Assembly: GCA_021826605.1 (NCBI GenBank)
Contig: JAKAZF010000018.1
Coordinates: 1-14,012, forward strand
Reading direction: 5' to 3'
DNA length: 14,012 nucleotides
Origin: Planctomycetota bacterium
GTDB lineage: Bacteria; Planctomycetota; Phycisphaerae; WQYP01
In this document: positions 1-7,956 of the stretch, one piece after another
Numbering within the stretch: position 1 is the first letter of the stretch
Layout of the letters: every line of letters begins with the position of its first letter
Position numbers and translations under genes: made by a program
Notes under the pieces: generated by a model
Database searches by the model: none
Told to the model about the DNA's origin: nothing
Seen by the model: only the letters and a program-made list of their open reading frames with translations

Positions 1-261
1 GCCGGCAACCCCTGTCGATGCGCCAAAAAAGCCCGCGGCTTCATGGAAAAGGGATATCTCGATCCATTGCATCGGCAATTCACAACGCATCACGCTTCGC
101 AGATACGCGATGTTGCGCCGGACCGCCTCGCGGACCTCACCAGCGCCACGGATCATGCCCATGCCCTGTTATTCCGCGACCATCCGATGTTGCCGGTGGA
201 TGACCAGACGCGGATAATCAGTAAATTGCTGGAGCGCAGTGGTTTGGAGAATCTGGAATGA
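1..261 (+). CDS. C-terminal fragment of an unrecognised protein
   Basis: The frame is open from the first base of the window to a TGA at 259-261, so the gene begins upstream and only about 86 C-terminal residues are visible. They start with a C-x-C pair (CRC) followed by a basic stretch, and the rest is a helix-prone, His-rich tail (HRQFTTHH) ending in KLLERSGLENLE. An internal ATG at 43 exists, but nothing marks it as a true start and the open frame before it argues for a longer gene. The stop overlaps the first ATG of tag (ATGA at 258-261), so the two genes are probably co-transcribed and translationally coupled. I do not recognise the family. A cysteine-cluster protein is one guess from the C-x-C, but it is weak. 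Confidence 0.5.
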   Translation, partial: AGNPCRCAKKARGFMEKGYLDPLHRQFTTHHASQIRDVAPDRLADLTSATDHAHALLFRDHPMLPVDDQTRIISKLLERSGLENLE

Positions 262-866
262 ATGCGACGATGAAAAACATGGAGCCACCGCCTTACCCTC
301 TGGATGCAAAGCGCTGCGCCTGGCCGAAATCGGATTTGAGCATCGCGTATCACGACCGTGAATGGGGCGTGCCGGTACATGATGACCGGAAACTTTTTGA
401 ATTCATGGTCCTGGATGCGGCGCAGGCGGGGTTAAGCTGGGAAACGGTTTTGAAAAAGCGAGAAGCGTATCGCCGGGCTTTTGCCCAATTTGATCCTGCG
501 GCGGTAGCCCGGTTCGGCCAGCGGGATTTTCAGCGGCTCATGAATGATGCAGGCATTATCCGTAACCGGTTAAAGATTCAATCGGCGATCAGCGGTGCGG
601 CCGCATTTCTGAAGGTGCAGGAGGAATTCGGAAGTTTTGATGCGTATGTCTGGCGATTTGTGAATGGACAACCCATTATCAACCATCGCCGGCGGCACGG
701 CTCAATTCCCGCGCGCAGCCGCGAATCTGACAAGTTGAGCCGTGATTTAAAAGCCCGTGGCTTCAGTTTTGTCGGCACCACAATCTGTTACGCCTTCATG
801 CAGGCCGCCGGGCTGGTTAATGACCATCTGGTGACGTGCTTCCGTCATCCGGAAGTTGCCCGGTAA
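258..866 (+). CDS. tag: DNA-3-methyladenine glycosylase I
   Basis: This is a base-excision repair enzyme that removes 3-methyladenine from alkylated DNA in the cytoplasm. The 202-residue product has the Tag hallmarks throughout: AYHDREWGVP at 30-39, QAGLSW at 56-61, VLKKREAYR, DAGIIRNRLKIQ, and near the C-terminus GFSFVGTTICYAFMQAAGLVNDH. The zinc-snap ligands are Cys20, His32, His190 and Cys194, with the usual four-residue spacing of the last pair. At the place of E. coli Glu38, the base-contacting acid, this protein has Asp53 (LDAAQAG), a conservative change. The first ATG overlaps the preceding stop; ATGs at 270 and 279 are alternatives, and the first ~15 residues extend beyond E. coli Tag, so a start at 279 is possible. 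The last 50 bases are overlapped by the convergent restriction enzyme gene. Confidence 0.95.
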   Translation: MNATMKNMEPPPYPLDAKRCAWPKSDLSIAYHDREWGVPVHDDRKLFEFMVLDAAQAGLSWETVLKKREAYRRAFAQFDPAAVARFGQRDFQRLMNDAGIIRNRLKIQSAISGAAAFLKVQEEFGSFDAYVWRFVNGQPIINHRRRHGSIPARSRESDKLSRDLKARGFSFVGTTICYAFMQAAGLVNDHLVTCFRHPEVAR

Positions 867-3822
867 TGCCCTGCCGGAGGCGGGGTGCATGCCTATGAAT
901 AGCGCTTCCAAGGCTCCCTTCTACGATCGCGATTTCGTCAGCGGTCAGGCCGTAAATATCATAGACAAGCTGATCGATGTGGCGTTCTTGGGCCTCAATC
1001 TGGCGATGAATTTGCTCACCGCCGATGCGCAGTTTTGAAAGTTTTTTATGCAGTTCTAAAATGGTTCTGACCAGGTCGACCAACCGGTCATGAATTCCCC
1101 GATCGCGTTTGCTGGAAAAGTCGATTGGGCGGACGGGAAGGGCCGCAACGTTTCCTTTTTTCACTTCAGCCAGCGCCTCTCCGACTTCGGGGTTCAAGGT
1201 GCGGTAATACCAGTTAATGAGCCGCGCATTGAGTATTCCCAGAATATAAAGCGGAGAGATATCAGGTGCGGATACTGTCACCACATGCATGTTATTCAAA
1301 CATAAGAGCTTATCTTTATCGAGTGCGGCGATCAGGCTGTCGCCGGTTTGTCGCATCACGATCTTTTCGGGCGCATTGAAATTCGCCGCAGGTCGCGGTT
1401 CGGCCAGCCAAGGGCCATATTTGATGAAGCGTGCCTTTTTGGGGCTGATTTTAAACCGAGCGATGTCGGCCCCACGAATATATTGTCGATAAAGGGGTCC
1501 TAATGGCTCGTCCGCGTCGTAACACCGAGTGTCGACGATCCGTCGGGATTGCGGCGGGGATCCCTTCCCCACTTGGTAGGGCTTGATTCCCACGTTGATA
1601 TTGCAAATTGACTCCAAAGGTACGCCGGCGCTTGCACATTGTTTCGCGATCCGGCGGTCCGGTGCGTTTAGGAAAATATTAATTACGTCGCCATCCAAGT
1701 CCCGCCAAAGGTCTTGGGAATGCCTAAGCACGGAAATGGAGGAATCTCCCGCAATAAAGTCTTCCCGCGAGCGGGCGATTTTCACACTGACCATTGCACC
1801 GCGAGGATCGGCTTTCTGAAGCGTGAGTATCTGCGTGTCGACCGTCGCCTGGCGGAACACAGGGAACTGAAAATGGACAATTTCATTAATTTGCGATTCG
1901 GAACAAATAAAGCGACGGGCTTGGCGTTGTCGCAGGTTGGTCAGCCAGGGGTTGGGGATGATGACGCCAAGCAGGCCGCCCTGTCTAAGAAGGTTCCGGA
2001 CTGCCTGCTCGAGGAAGAGCAGATACGTGTCGGGCTGATAGTTCTGGTGACGGAACCTTAAAGCCAGATATTCTTTTTGTGGTTCGTCCAGGGACGCTCC
2101 ATAGGGGGGATTTCCGACCACCGCGTCGAATCCGCCGGCGTCCATAATCGGTTTGAATTCCGATCTCCACTCGAAAGCATTAATCTTCCATAATGTTTCA
2201 TCGTCAAGCAGTGATAATTGCCGAGAGGCAAAGAAGTCCGGACCGATTAATGAATTTCCGCATTTGATATTATTCGCCAGATTGGGCAATGCTCGCTCTC
2301 GAAATAATCGCAGTTGGTTGTTGAGACTCTCCTGGGATTCACCTTCCAGAGCTTTTAACAGAAGCGACAGCTTGGTTGTTTCGACAGCGTTAGCGTCGAT
2401 ATCTACACCAAAAATATTATTAATGAGAATTCTTTTCCGTTCGGCAAGCGTTAGTTTGAGAGTACCGCTCTGTCCGCTGCGCGTCCCGGTAATGCTACGG
2501 ATCGGTGGCGATTTCTGCCGCAAAAAGCGTTCCGTGGCGTGTTCAGAATAGTATTTGAGGTGCCAATCCAGTAGGAACTGGTATGCCCCGAGCAGAAACG
2601 AACCCGATCCGCAAGCCGGATCAAGCACTCTAATGTCCGCGACATTCGGCAAATTCTTACCCGCGAGGATTTTCCCCACCGTTGCCGCAACGATGTAGTC
2701 AACGACGTATGTTGGCGTGTAGAATACGCCTCCCGCCTTTCGCACATCGGGCTTTTCCTCCACCTTGGCGCGGTGGCCCGGAGTAAGGCGAATGACCTTG
2801 CCAAGAAATTGTTCATAAACTTGACCAAGAATATCCGCTGGTAGAACAGAAAATTCATAGGGGGATTCCGGGTAGTAAAGAGATCGCAAAATGGTTCGAA
2901 GGGTTTTGTCGTCGACAGTAAGTCCCGGAGTCAACTCATCCGGGTCTTCGGTCTGTCCCAGCTCGTCCGAGAAATGGAACAAACCCGAGTTATATTTCTG
3001 ATCCGCCTGTCTGAATATCTCCATTAAACGGCCATAAACGCCGTCGCCGTTTGACACAGCCTGCAACTGCCCATAGCGCTCGATTCCACGGTCCTCGCAT
3101 ATTCTAAGGAATATTATGCGATCAATTGTTCGCGTGACGGCCGAGTTGAGTTCCCGTTGAGAGAGATCGGGATTACGCATGGCGATGCTTTCCGCGAGTG
3201 TGTCGCGCCATTGTTCGATTTCTTGAAGGAACGCATCATCGACAGTTGTGGTGCCGCGTGTTCGCGACAGGCCCTGCGCAAAACGGTCAAGAGAACCCTT
3301 GAGCACGGCGTCCTTTGCCAGGATGGAGGCGATTTCAGGCCATTTTTCACTATACTGTTCCCATGTGCAATAAAAAATTCTCCCTTTTGATGCCGGATCG
3401 CTCTGGCTGGGTTTGAACCGGCAATCGTAAATCGCAAATGCCTCGAAATCGGACAACACTGATACCGGTAATGTTGCGGACCACGCGTAGCGCCTTAACT
3501 GATATGCCGGGGAAATATCCGTGGAGATATCTACCGAAGGCCTCTTGGCCTCGACGAAAAATTTCCTTGTGCCGCCGACTCGAAAGCAGTAGTCCGGAGC
3601 TTTGGTAGCTGCACCAATCTTAATCGAATCTTCGTGAATCACATCTTTATAGGCGTCGGCGTAGCCGGAACGATTGGAGACGTCCCAGCCGAGAGCTTCG
3701 AAAAATGGTTCGAGGAATTCCCGGCGGAGTTGGGCTTCGTTGTAGTCGTTCGATCTGTATTGCGACCGATTCAGGGAAAAACGCTCGACCAACTCCAGGA
3801 TTGAAACGGGAACGCTCTGCAT
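817..3822 (-). CDS. Type IIG restriction enzyme / adenine-specific DNA methyltransferase (Eco57I-like)
   Basis: One polypeptide appears to carry nuclease, methyltransferase and target recognition. Numbered from the ATG at 3822 (1001 aa), an N-terminal PD-(D/E)xK nuclease shows Asp77 (APDY) and Glu91-x-Lys93 (FFVEAKRP), followed by QLRRYAW. The methyltransferase has the S-adenosylmethionine motif DPACGSGSF at 401-409, FGVDID at about 471, and the N6-adenine catalytic motif NPPY at 571-574. The C-terminal ~300 residues, including NVGIKPYQVGKG, fit a TaqI-like specificity domain. The frame stays open upstream to a GTG at 3930, but relatives as I recall them begin close to the ATG chosen here, which has an AGGA 11 bases upstream, while the extension overlies a palindrome. 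The product runs about 30 residues past the usual end (IVEG, 966-969), into the antisense of tag. No separate specificity or methylase gene is adjacent, which suits Type IIG. Confidence 0.9.
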   Translation of the reverse strand: MQSVPVSILELVERFSLNRSQYRSNDYNEAQLRREFLEPFFEALGWDVSNRSGYADAYKDVIHEDSIKIGAATKAPDYCFRVGGTRKFFVEAKRPSVDISTDISPAYQLRRYAWSATLPVSVLSDFEAFAIYDCRFKPSQSDPASKGRIFYCTWEQYSEKWPEIASILAKDAVLKGSLDRFAQGLSRTRGTTTVDDAFLQEIEQWRDTLAESIAMRNPDLSQRELNSAVTRTIDRIIFLRICEDRGIERYGQLQAVSNGDGVYGRLMEIFRQADQKYNSGLFHFSDELGQTEDPDELTPGLTVDDKTLRTILRSLYYPESPYEFSVLPADILGQVYEQFLGKVIRLTPGHRAKVEEKPDVRKAGGVFYTPTYVVDYIVAATVGKILAGKNLPNVADIRVLDPACGSGSFLLGAYQFLLDWHLKYYSEHATERFLRQKSPPIRSITGTRSGQSGTLKLTLAERKRILINNIFGVDIDANAVETTKLSLLLKALEGESQESLNNQLRLFRERALPNLANNIKCGNSLIGPDFFASRQLSLLDDETLWKINAFEWRSEFKPIMDAGGFDAVVGNPPYGASLDEPQKEYLALRFRHQNYQPDTYLLFLEQAVRNLLRQGGLLGVIIPNPWLTNLRQRQARRFICSESQINEIVHFQFPVFRQATVDTQILTLQKADPRGAMVSVKIARSREDFIAGDSSISVLRHSQDLWRDLDGDVINIFLNAPDRRIAKQCASAGVPLESICNINVGIKPYQVGKGSPPQSRRIVDTRCYDADEPLGPLYRQYIRGADIARFKISPKKARFIKYGPWLAEPRPAANFNAPEKIVMRQTGDSLIAALDKDKLLCLNNMHVVTVSAPDISPLYILGILNARLINWYYRTLNPEVGEALAEVKKGNVAALPVRPIDFSSKRDRGIHDRLVDLVRTILELHKKLSKLRIGGEQIHRQIEAQERHIDQLVYDIYGLTADEIAIVEGSLGSAIHRHAPRLRQGITGQLPDDGSTSPDGH

Positions 3823-3833
3823 GTTTGGTTGTA

Positions 3834-3837
3834 TCCT
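3834..3837 (-). promoter_or_regulatory. Ribosome binding site choosing the restriction enzyme start
   Basis: AGGA on the minus strand lies 11 bases before the ATG at 3822. The spacing is slightly long, but this is a better candidate than anything in front of the in-frame ATG at 3849 or the GTG at 3930. Confidence 0.45.
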
Positions 3838-3872
3838 ATTCGCAAGCATTGCCAATACAGTTCTCAAGAATA

Positions 3873-3896
3873 GTCTGCGCGAAAATTCGTGCAGAC
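3873..3896. promoter_or_regulatory. 24-bp dyad upstream of the restriction enzyme gene (putative operator)
   Basis: GTCTGC, one unpaired position, CGAA, a two-base centre, TTCG, one unpaired position and GCAGAC form a near-perfect inverted repeat. The symmetry is complete except for the position between the two blocks and the central A-A. It sits 51-74 bases upstream of the chosen ATG at 3822, where a promoter would be expected. There is no T-tract on either side, so it is unlikely to be an intrinsic terminator for holB. A regulator binding site controlling restriction enzyme expression is the simplest reading. It is inferred from symmetry and position only. Confidence 0.5.
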
Positions 3897-4024
3897 GCAA
3901 CCAGCGAAATTTCAATGACCGAAATGTCACAGAACTGCCCGGATGGGTAAGAGTTACAATTGCGCAGAGCGGACGCGGTGTGGGGTGAGACCGCTACAAG
4001 GGGCGCTGAGACGAGCGAGGACCG

Positions 4025-5248
4025 TTACGCCGCCACGGCCGTGCGCAAAGACTGCTCAATAGCGGTACACGTGGACGCCAGCAGTACTCCGATATGGGCG
4101 TTCATATCGGCCTGCATTTCAGCTTGCCGACACACGGCAATACATTCCTGTGCGGCAGCAAGGGGAATGCTCTGCACCTGCGATGGCATGGGAGCGATGA
4201 TCGGTGCGCCTGTCGCATGGCGCAGGCGGTCATCCAGCCAGGCTGCAACAAAACTCAACATCAGGCCCACGCCGTCGCGCACCAGGCGATCTTTGGAGGC
4301 CAGCGGATCGCGTTTGAGCATGGTCTTGGCATATTGTTCAGCGGATTTCTGGATAACCTTTGCCAAATCCATTCCGCCCTCGCGCCCAGCAAGCATATTG
4401 TCCAACGCTGAAGAAATTGTGTTGATCCAATGCGGGAAAGCAGGTTGATCGGTTGTGGGCGTTTTAGTGTCGGCCTTGTCCTTCTCATCCGGATCTGAGG
4501 CGATCACAGCTTGCATAAAAATAATGGCCCGCCCCAGGCTGCCGCCGGAAAGCCGGGCCAGCAGCCTGGCCTGGACTTCACCGGCACCGCGGTTCATAAG
4601 CTCCGGAGCCATGACAGCAAAAGACAACGCGCGAAACTGGACAAATTGTGATCGGCTGCGGATGGTACTTAAAAGTTCGGTCGGGCTGGTGGTAATTAAA
4701 ATAATGAACGTTTGTGCAGGTGGTTCCTCCAGGGTTTTCAACAACGCATTTTGCGCGGGAATTTCCATGAGATCCGCCTCGTCTATAATAAACCATTTCC
4801 CGCGCCCTCTCTGGGATCGCTTATAAATTTTGGGTTCCACGCGGTGCTCCGGCGAATCATCGCCGATCATTTCACCGCGGATAACCTGTATGCTTAACGT
4901 GGTCCCTTTGGATGTTCCGTTGCGGTCATGGTAGCGAATCAATTGGCGGCTTACCACATGCAGGTCCGGATGGGTGCGCAATTCAACGGCCTTGCATGAT
5001 TCACATTGGCCGCACGGCAGCGTCAGTAAAAAATCCGGCTCCAGCAGGGCGTTGAATAGTTCCCCGTTGTGGCTGTTGGGCCGATGTACCGGGCGATCAC
5101 ACAGGTTGGTTTTTGCCATCTCCACCGCGGTATGAAACTTTCCCACGCCGGCTGGGCCGGCGAAAATCCAGGTTGATGCGAGGCGTCGCGAATGAACGAC
5201 TCTCTGGATATGCGCTAACGCCGTAGATTGACCTTGAATATTCAGCAT
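4025..5248 (-). CDS. holB: DNA polymerase III delta' subunit (clamp loader)
   Basis: This AAA+ ATPase-fold subunit of the replicative clamp loader helps load the sliding clamp onto primed DNA. The Walker A region is GPAGVGKFH at 31-39, with Phe rather than Thr/Ser after the lysine, which suggests weak or no ATP hydrolysis, as is usual for delta'. The zinc site is Cys50, Cys79, Cys82 and Cys85 (CGQCESC). Walker B is FIIDEAD at 153-159, sensor 1 lies in ITTSP, and the arginine-finger motif reads SRS (198-200) where SRC is typical. At 407 residues it is longer than the ~330 usual for delta'; extra sequence lies at 51-75 and 100-150 and in the C-terminal half. The ATG at 5248 has AGGT seven bases upstream. 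It lies 40 bp after the aminotransferase gene on the same strand. DnaX is less likely, since it would have a GKT/GKS loop and a longer tail. Confidence 0.86.
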   Translation of the reverse strand: MLNIQGQSTALAHIQRVVHSRRLASTWIFAGPAGVGKFHTAVEMAKTNLCDRPVHRPNSHNGELFNALLEPDFLLTLPCGQCESCKAVELRTHPDLHVVSRQLIRYHDRNGTSKGTTLSIQVIRGEMIGDDSPEHRVEPKIYKRSQRGRGKWFIIDEADLMEIPAQNALLKTLEEPPAQTFIILITTSPTELLSTIRSRSQFVQFRALSFAVMAPELMNRGAGEVQARLLARLSGGSLGRAIIFMQAVIASDPDEKDKADTKTPTTDQPAFPHWINTISSALDNMLAGREGGMDLAKVIQKSAEQYAKTMLKRDPLASKDRLVRDGVGLMLSFVAAWLDDRLRHATGAPIIAPMPSQVQSIPLAAAQECIAVCRQAEMQADMNAHIGVLLASTCTAIEQSLRTAVAA

Positions 5249-5288
5249 ATTTTTACCTGTCGGATCCCGGCATTGGCCAGGCTCGGGT

Positions 5289-6467
5289 TTATCCGGTTAT
5301 TTCTTCCGCCAAGGTGTTTAACGCGGTAATGCCGCGCTCAATGGTTTGATCACTGGCGGCATAACTCAAACGAAAGTGGGTATCCTGCCCGCTGAAAACA
5401 GTGCCAGGAATTACCAGCACATTATTGGCCACCGCCCGATTGACAAATTCCGTCGCCGTTAGTGATCCGGGAACTTTGGGAAACGCATAAAATGCCCCGT
5501 CCGGATTATTGATGGCAAAATGGGTCGAAAGACCGGAGATAATGCGATCCCGCTTCCGCCGATAGTCATCAATATGTGCAGTCATGTCCACTGATCCGGC
5601 ATGGAGCAATTCCAGGGCGGCATATTGTGCCGGTGCCGGTGCGCAAACGAATGTATATTGCTGCAGTTTGGTCATTTGTTCAATGATCGCCTTGGGGCCT
5701 GCGGCGTAACCCAGGCGCCAGCCCGTCATGGCATAGGTTTTGGAATAACCCTTCAACAGGATGCACTGCTCCGGCAGCAGGGGGGCGATGCTGTGATGTT
5801 TCTGGTAGCAGAAGGCGTCGTAGATTTCATCGCTAAGCACCAGCAGATTGTGCTTTTTTGCAAGGTCCGCAGCCGCTTGCAACTCCTTCGGCGTCAGGGC
5901 GATGCCGGTGGGATTATTGGGTGAACATAAAATCAGCATTTTTGAACGCGGGGTGATCGCGGCCTCAATGCGTTCAGGATGCAGGCGAAAATCCGGATAG
6001 CTGTTTACCGGCACCGGCACCGCTCCGATGAGCCGGGGAAGATGTTTATACATGACAAAGTAAGGATCAAGAAAGATCACTTCATCACCCGGGTTCAACG
6101 TCGCAAACATCCCCAGCATGATCCCGGCTGACGTGCCGGATAAAATCAGCACTCCGGGATCGCGCCAGCCTGTGCCGGCGCAAACATCGCGACGAATGGG
6201 TTCAATAAGTTCTCCGATGCCCTGCGTGGGGGTGTACCGATTTTTACCGGCACGGATGGCCGCAATGGCCTTTTCCTTGATCGGGTCGGGCACATCAAAA
6301 TCCGGCTGACCGATGGACAAATTAATTGGATCCTGCAGCTTAGCCGCTAAATCAAATACTTTGCGAATGCCGGAAGCGTCAATCTCCATCGCCCGCTGCG
6401 AAATTAGCGCTGCAGGATTGAACGTACCGGCGGTGTCCGCGGATGGATAGGTAGTGGATGGGGTCAA
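5289..6467 (-). CDS. Class I/II pyridoxal-phosphate aminotransferase
   Basis: This fold-type I PLP enzyme transfers the amino group of an amino acid to a 2-oxo acid; the substrate cannot be read from sequence, though AspC/aromatic-type is likely. From the chosen TTG (392 aa) the cofactor residues are visible: Asn185 in SPNNPTG, Asp213 and Tyr216 in SDEIYDAF, Lys243 in GYSKTYAMTGWRLGY (Schiff-base lysine), and the carboxylate-binding Arg366 in FRLSYA. LSIGQPDFDVP near the N-terminus is typical. The frame is open to a GTG at 6692, which would add 75 low-complexity residues unlike the family and fill the divergent promoter region. The TTG at 6467 has GAGGA only four bases upstream and gives the family's normal length; an ATG at 6389 would cut conserved sequence. 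It is probably the first gene of an operon with holB. Confidence 0.85.
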   Translation of the reverse strand: MTPSTTYPSADTAGTFNPAALISQRAMEIDASGIRKVFDLAAKLQDPINLSIGQPDFDVPDPIKEKAIAAIRAGKNRYTPTQGIGELIEPIRRDVCAGTGWRDPGVLILSGTSAGIMLGMFATLNPGDEVIFLDPYFVMYKHLPRLIGAVPVPVNSYPDFRLHPERIEAAITPRSKMLILCSPNNPTGIALTPKELQAAADLAKKHNLLVLSDEIYDAFCYQKHHSIAPLLPEQCILLKGYSKTYAMTGWRLGYAAGPKAIIEQMTKLQQYTFVCAPAPAQYAALELLHAGSVDMTAHIDDYRRKRDRIISGLSTHFAINNPDGAFYAFPKVPGSLTATEFVNRAVANNVLVIPGTVFSGQDTHFRLSYAASDQTIERGITALNTLAEEITG

Positions 6468-6754
6468 AAATTCCTCAACGCTTGAGTTACCAGACTCACG
6501 AGCGACATTGTAGCGTAGGTGCGGCGAAATTGTCGCGGTCTGGGGCAGAGATAATTTTCCGCTGTTGTGGCATTGTGCCGGAAAAATACAATCACGCGAC
6601 GCAGCAGAAAACTGCGCGGCGGCGACCGCGGCTGCAACATTTGTTGCGGCAAGGCCTTGGCGCAAGGTTGCGTCGTATTTAACTTTTTCCACAAATCGCT
6701 TATCTTTCTCAAAGCGACGAGCCGTTGAAAATGGCTCCTTAGGAGTTTTGTTCG
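6468..6754. other. Divergent intergenic region between the aminotransferase and sucC
   Basis: This is 287 bases with no convincing gene. It must hold the promoters for sucC (rightward) and the aminotransferase (leftward), but no clear -35/-10 pair stands out in either direction. It contains two dyads at 6631-6650 and 6655-6667. The sucC ribosome site AGGAG is at 6741-6745, nine bases before the ATG. Confidence 0.6.
6631..6650. promoter_or_regulatory. 20-bp dyad, putative operator for sucC or the aminotransferase
   Basis: GCTGCAACA, a two-base centre and TGTTGCGGC form a nine-base-pair inverted repeat with one G-T pair. It lies midway in the divergent region, about 105 bp before sucC. A second short dyad, CCTTG-GCG-CAAGG, follows at 6655-6667. 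The symmetry and position suggest a dimeric regulator; no protein is identified. Confidence 0.4.
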
Positions 6755-7924
6755 ATGAAAATTCATGAATATCAAGCCCGTGATCTGCTGGCCAAGGCCG
6801 GCATTCCCGTGCCCGCCGCCCGTGTGGTGGAAACCGCCCAACAGGCTGAAAAAGCCTTTGAGGAGAATGGTTTTCCCTTGCAGGTGGTCAAAGCGCAGGT
6901 ATTTGCCGGCGGCCGCGGCAAAGCGGGCTTTGTAAAACTGGTCAAATCGGCGGCGGAGGCCCGTGCGGCTGCCGAGTTTATGTTGACCCACCGCATGGTC
7001 AGCGTGCAAACCGGCCCGGAAGGAATCGCAGTCCATAAAATTCTTATTGCCGGTGCCGTGGATATTGCCCATGAATATTATCTTGGCTTTGTTCTGGATC
7101 GTGACCGATCCACCGTCAGTATGATTGCTTCAGCCGAAGGGGGCGTGGAAATTGAAACCGTCGCCCATGAGCGGCCGGAAGCAATTATTAAAGAGCCGCT
7201 GCATCCTTTGGCAGGCATGCAGGGCTTCCAAGCCCGCCGCGCGGCGCTGGCGCTGGGGTTTACCGGTAAACAAGCCAATATTGTCGCTGATATTCTGCTT
7301 AAATTGGCGCGATTTTTTATTGACTATGACTGCTCAATTGCCGAGATTAATCCACTGGTACTGACCAAAGATGGAAAAATTCTCGCCATTGATGCCAAAG
7401 TCAATTTTGACGACAACGCCCTGTTCCGCCATCCGGATATTATGGCGCTTAAGGATGACGCAGAAACGGATGCCTTGGAGATCCGTGCCGCCGCCGCCAA
7501 TCTCAATTACATCAAACTCGACGGCGATATCGCCTGTCTGGTTAACGGTGCCGGCCTGGCCATGGCCACCATGGATGTTATTCAGCTGCATGGAGGAAAA
7601 CCGGCGAACTTTTTAGATGTCGGAGGCGGCGTGAAAGCCGAGGGGGCGATTGAAGCCTTTCGCATCCTCCTTTCGGATAAGAAAGTACGCGGTATTCTCG
7701 TGAATATCTTCGGCGGTATCGCACGGTGTGATCTTATTGCCGAGGCTCTGATCCAAGCGGGGCGTGAAGTGGGCTTTACGGTTCCGGTGGTGGTGCGGCT
7801 GGAAGGCACCAACGTGGAACAGGCCCGTAAAATATTGGCCGCATCGCAAGGTGAACTACCGACACTGCAAGTGGCCGGCGATCTGAATGATGCGGCTAAG
7901 AAAATCGTTTCGGCCACACGCTAA
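6755..7924 (+). CDS. sucC: Succinyl-CoA ligase (ADP-forming) beta subunit
   Basis: The beta subunit binds the nucleotide and, with SucD, interconverts succinyl-CoA and succinate with formation of a nucleoside triphosphate in the TCA cycle. The 389-residue length is that of the family. The protein opens with the standard MKIHEYQARDLLAKAGIPVP, continues as an ATP-grasp domain (KAQVFAGGRGKAGFVKL near 46-62, where His usually stands in place of the Phe), has metal-binding AEINPLV at about 199, and ends with the CoA-ligase domain containing NGAGLAMATMD, LDVGGG and NIFGGIARCDLIA. AGGAG lies nine bases upstream of the ATG. It is the first gene of a four-gene operon; sucD starts 32 bp after its stop. 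Confidence 0.98.
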   Translation: MKIHEYQARDLLAKAGIPVPAARVVETAQQAEKAFEENGFPLQVVKAQVFAGGRGKAGFVKLVKSAAEARAAAEFMLTHRMVSVQTGPEGIAVHKILIAGAVDIAHEYYLGFVLDRDRSTVSMIASAEGGVEIETVAHERPEAIIKEPLHPLAGMQGFQARRAALALGFTGKQANIVADILLKLARFFIDYDCSIAEINPLVLTKDGKILAIDAKVNFDDNALFRHPDIMALKDDAETDALEIRAAAANLNYIKLDGDIACLVNGAGLAMATMDVIQLHGGKPANFLDVGGGVKAEGAIEAFRILLSDKKVRGILVNIFGGIARCDLIAEALIQAGREVGFTVPVVVRLEGTNVEQARKILAASQGELPTLQVAGDLNDAAKKIVSATR

Positions 7925-7956
7925 GCGTCCGCCGTCAATCAACAGGAGAATGACTG

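Noticed and set aside
817..3930. A BREX PglX-type methyltransferase, and a start at the GTG at 3930
   Set aside because: The N-terminal PD-(D/E)xK motif and ~1000-residue length fit Type IIG enzymes, and no brx or pgl genes are nearby. The extra 36 residues before the ATG at 3822 overlie a palindrome and have no good ribosome site.
3960..4448. A plus-strand frame opposite the holB 3' end
   Set aside because: It is a complementary-strand shadow of a well-supported gene, with low-complexity composition and no recognisable motif.
6464..7072. A 202-codon minus-strand frame across the sucC start
   Set aside because: Most of it is antisense to sucC, and it would cover both the dyad region and the sucC ribosome site. 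No family features are visible.
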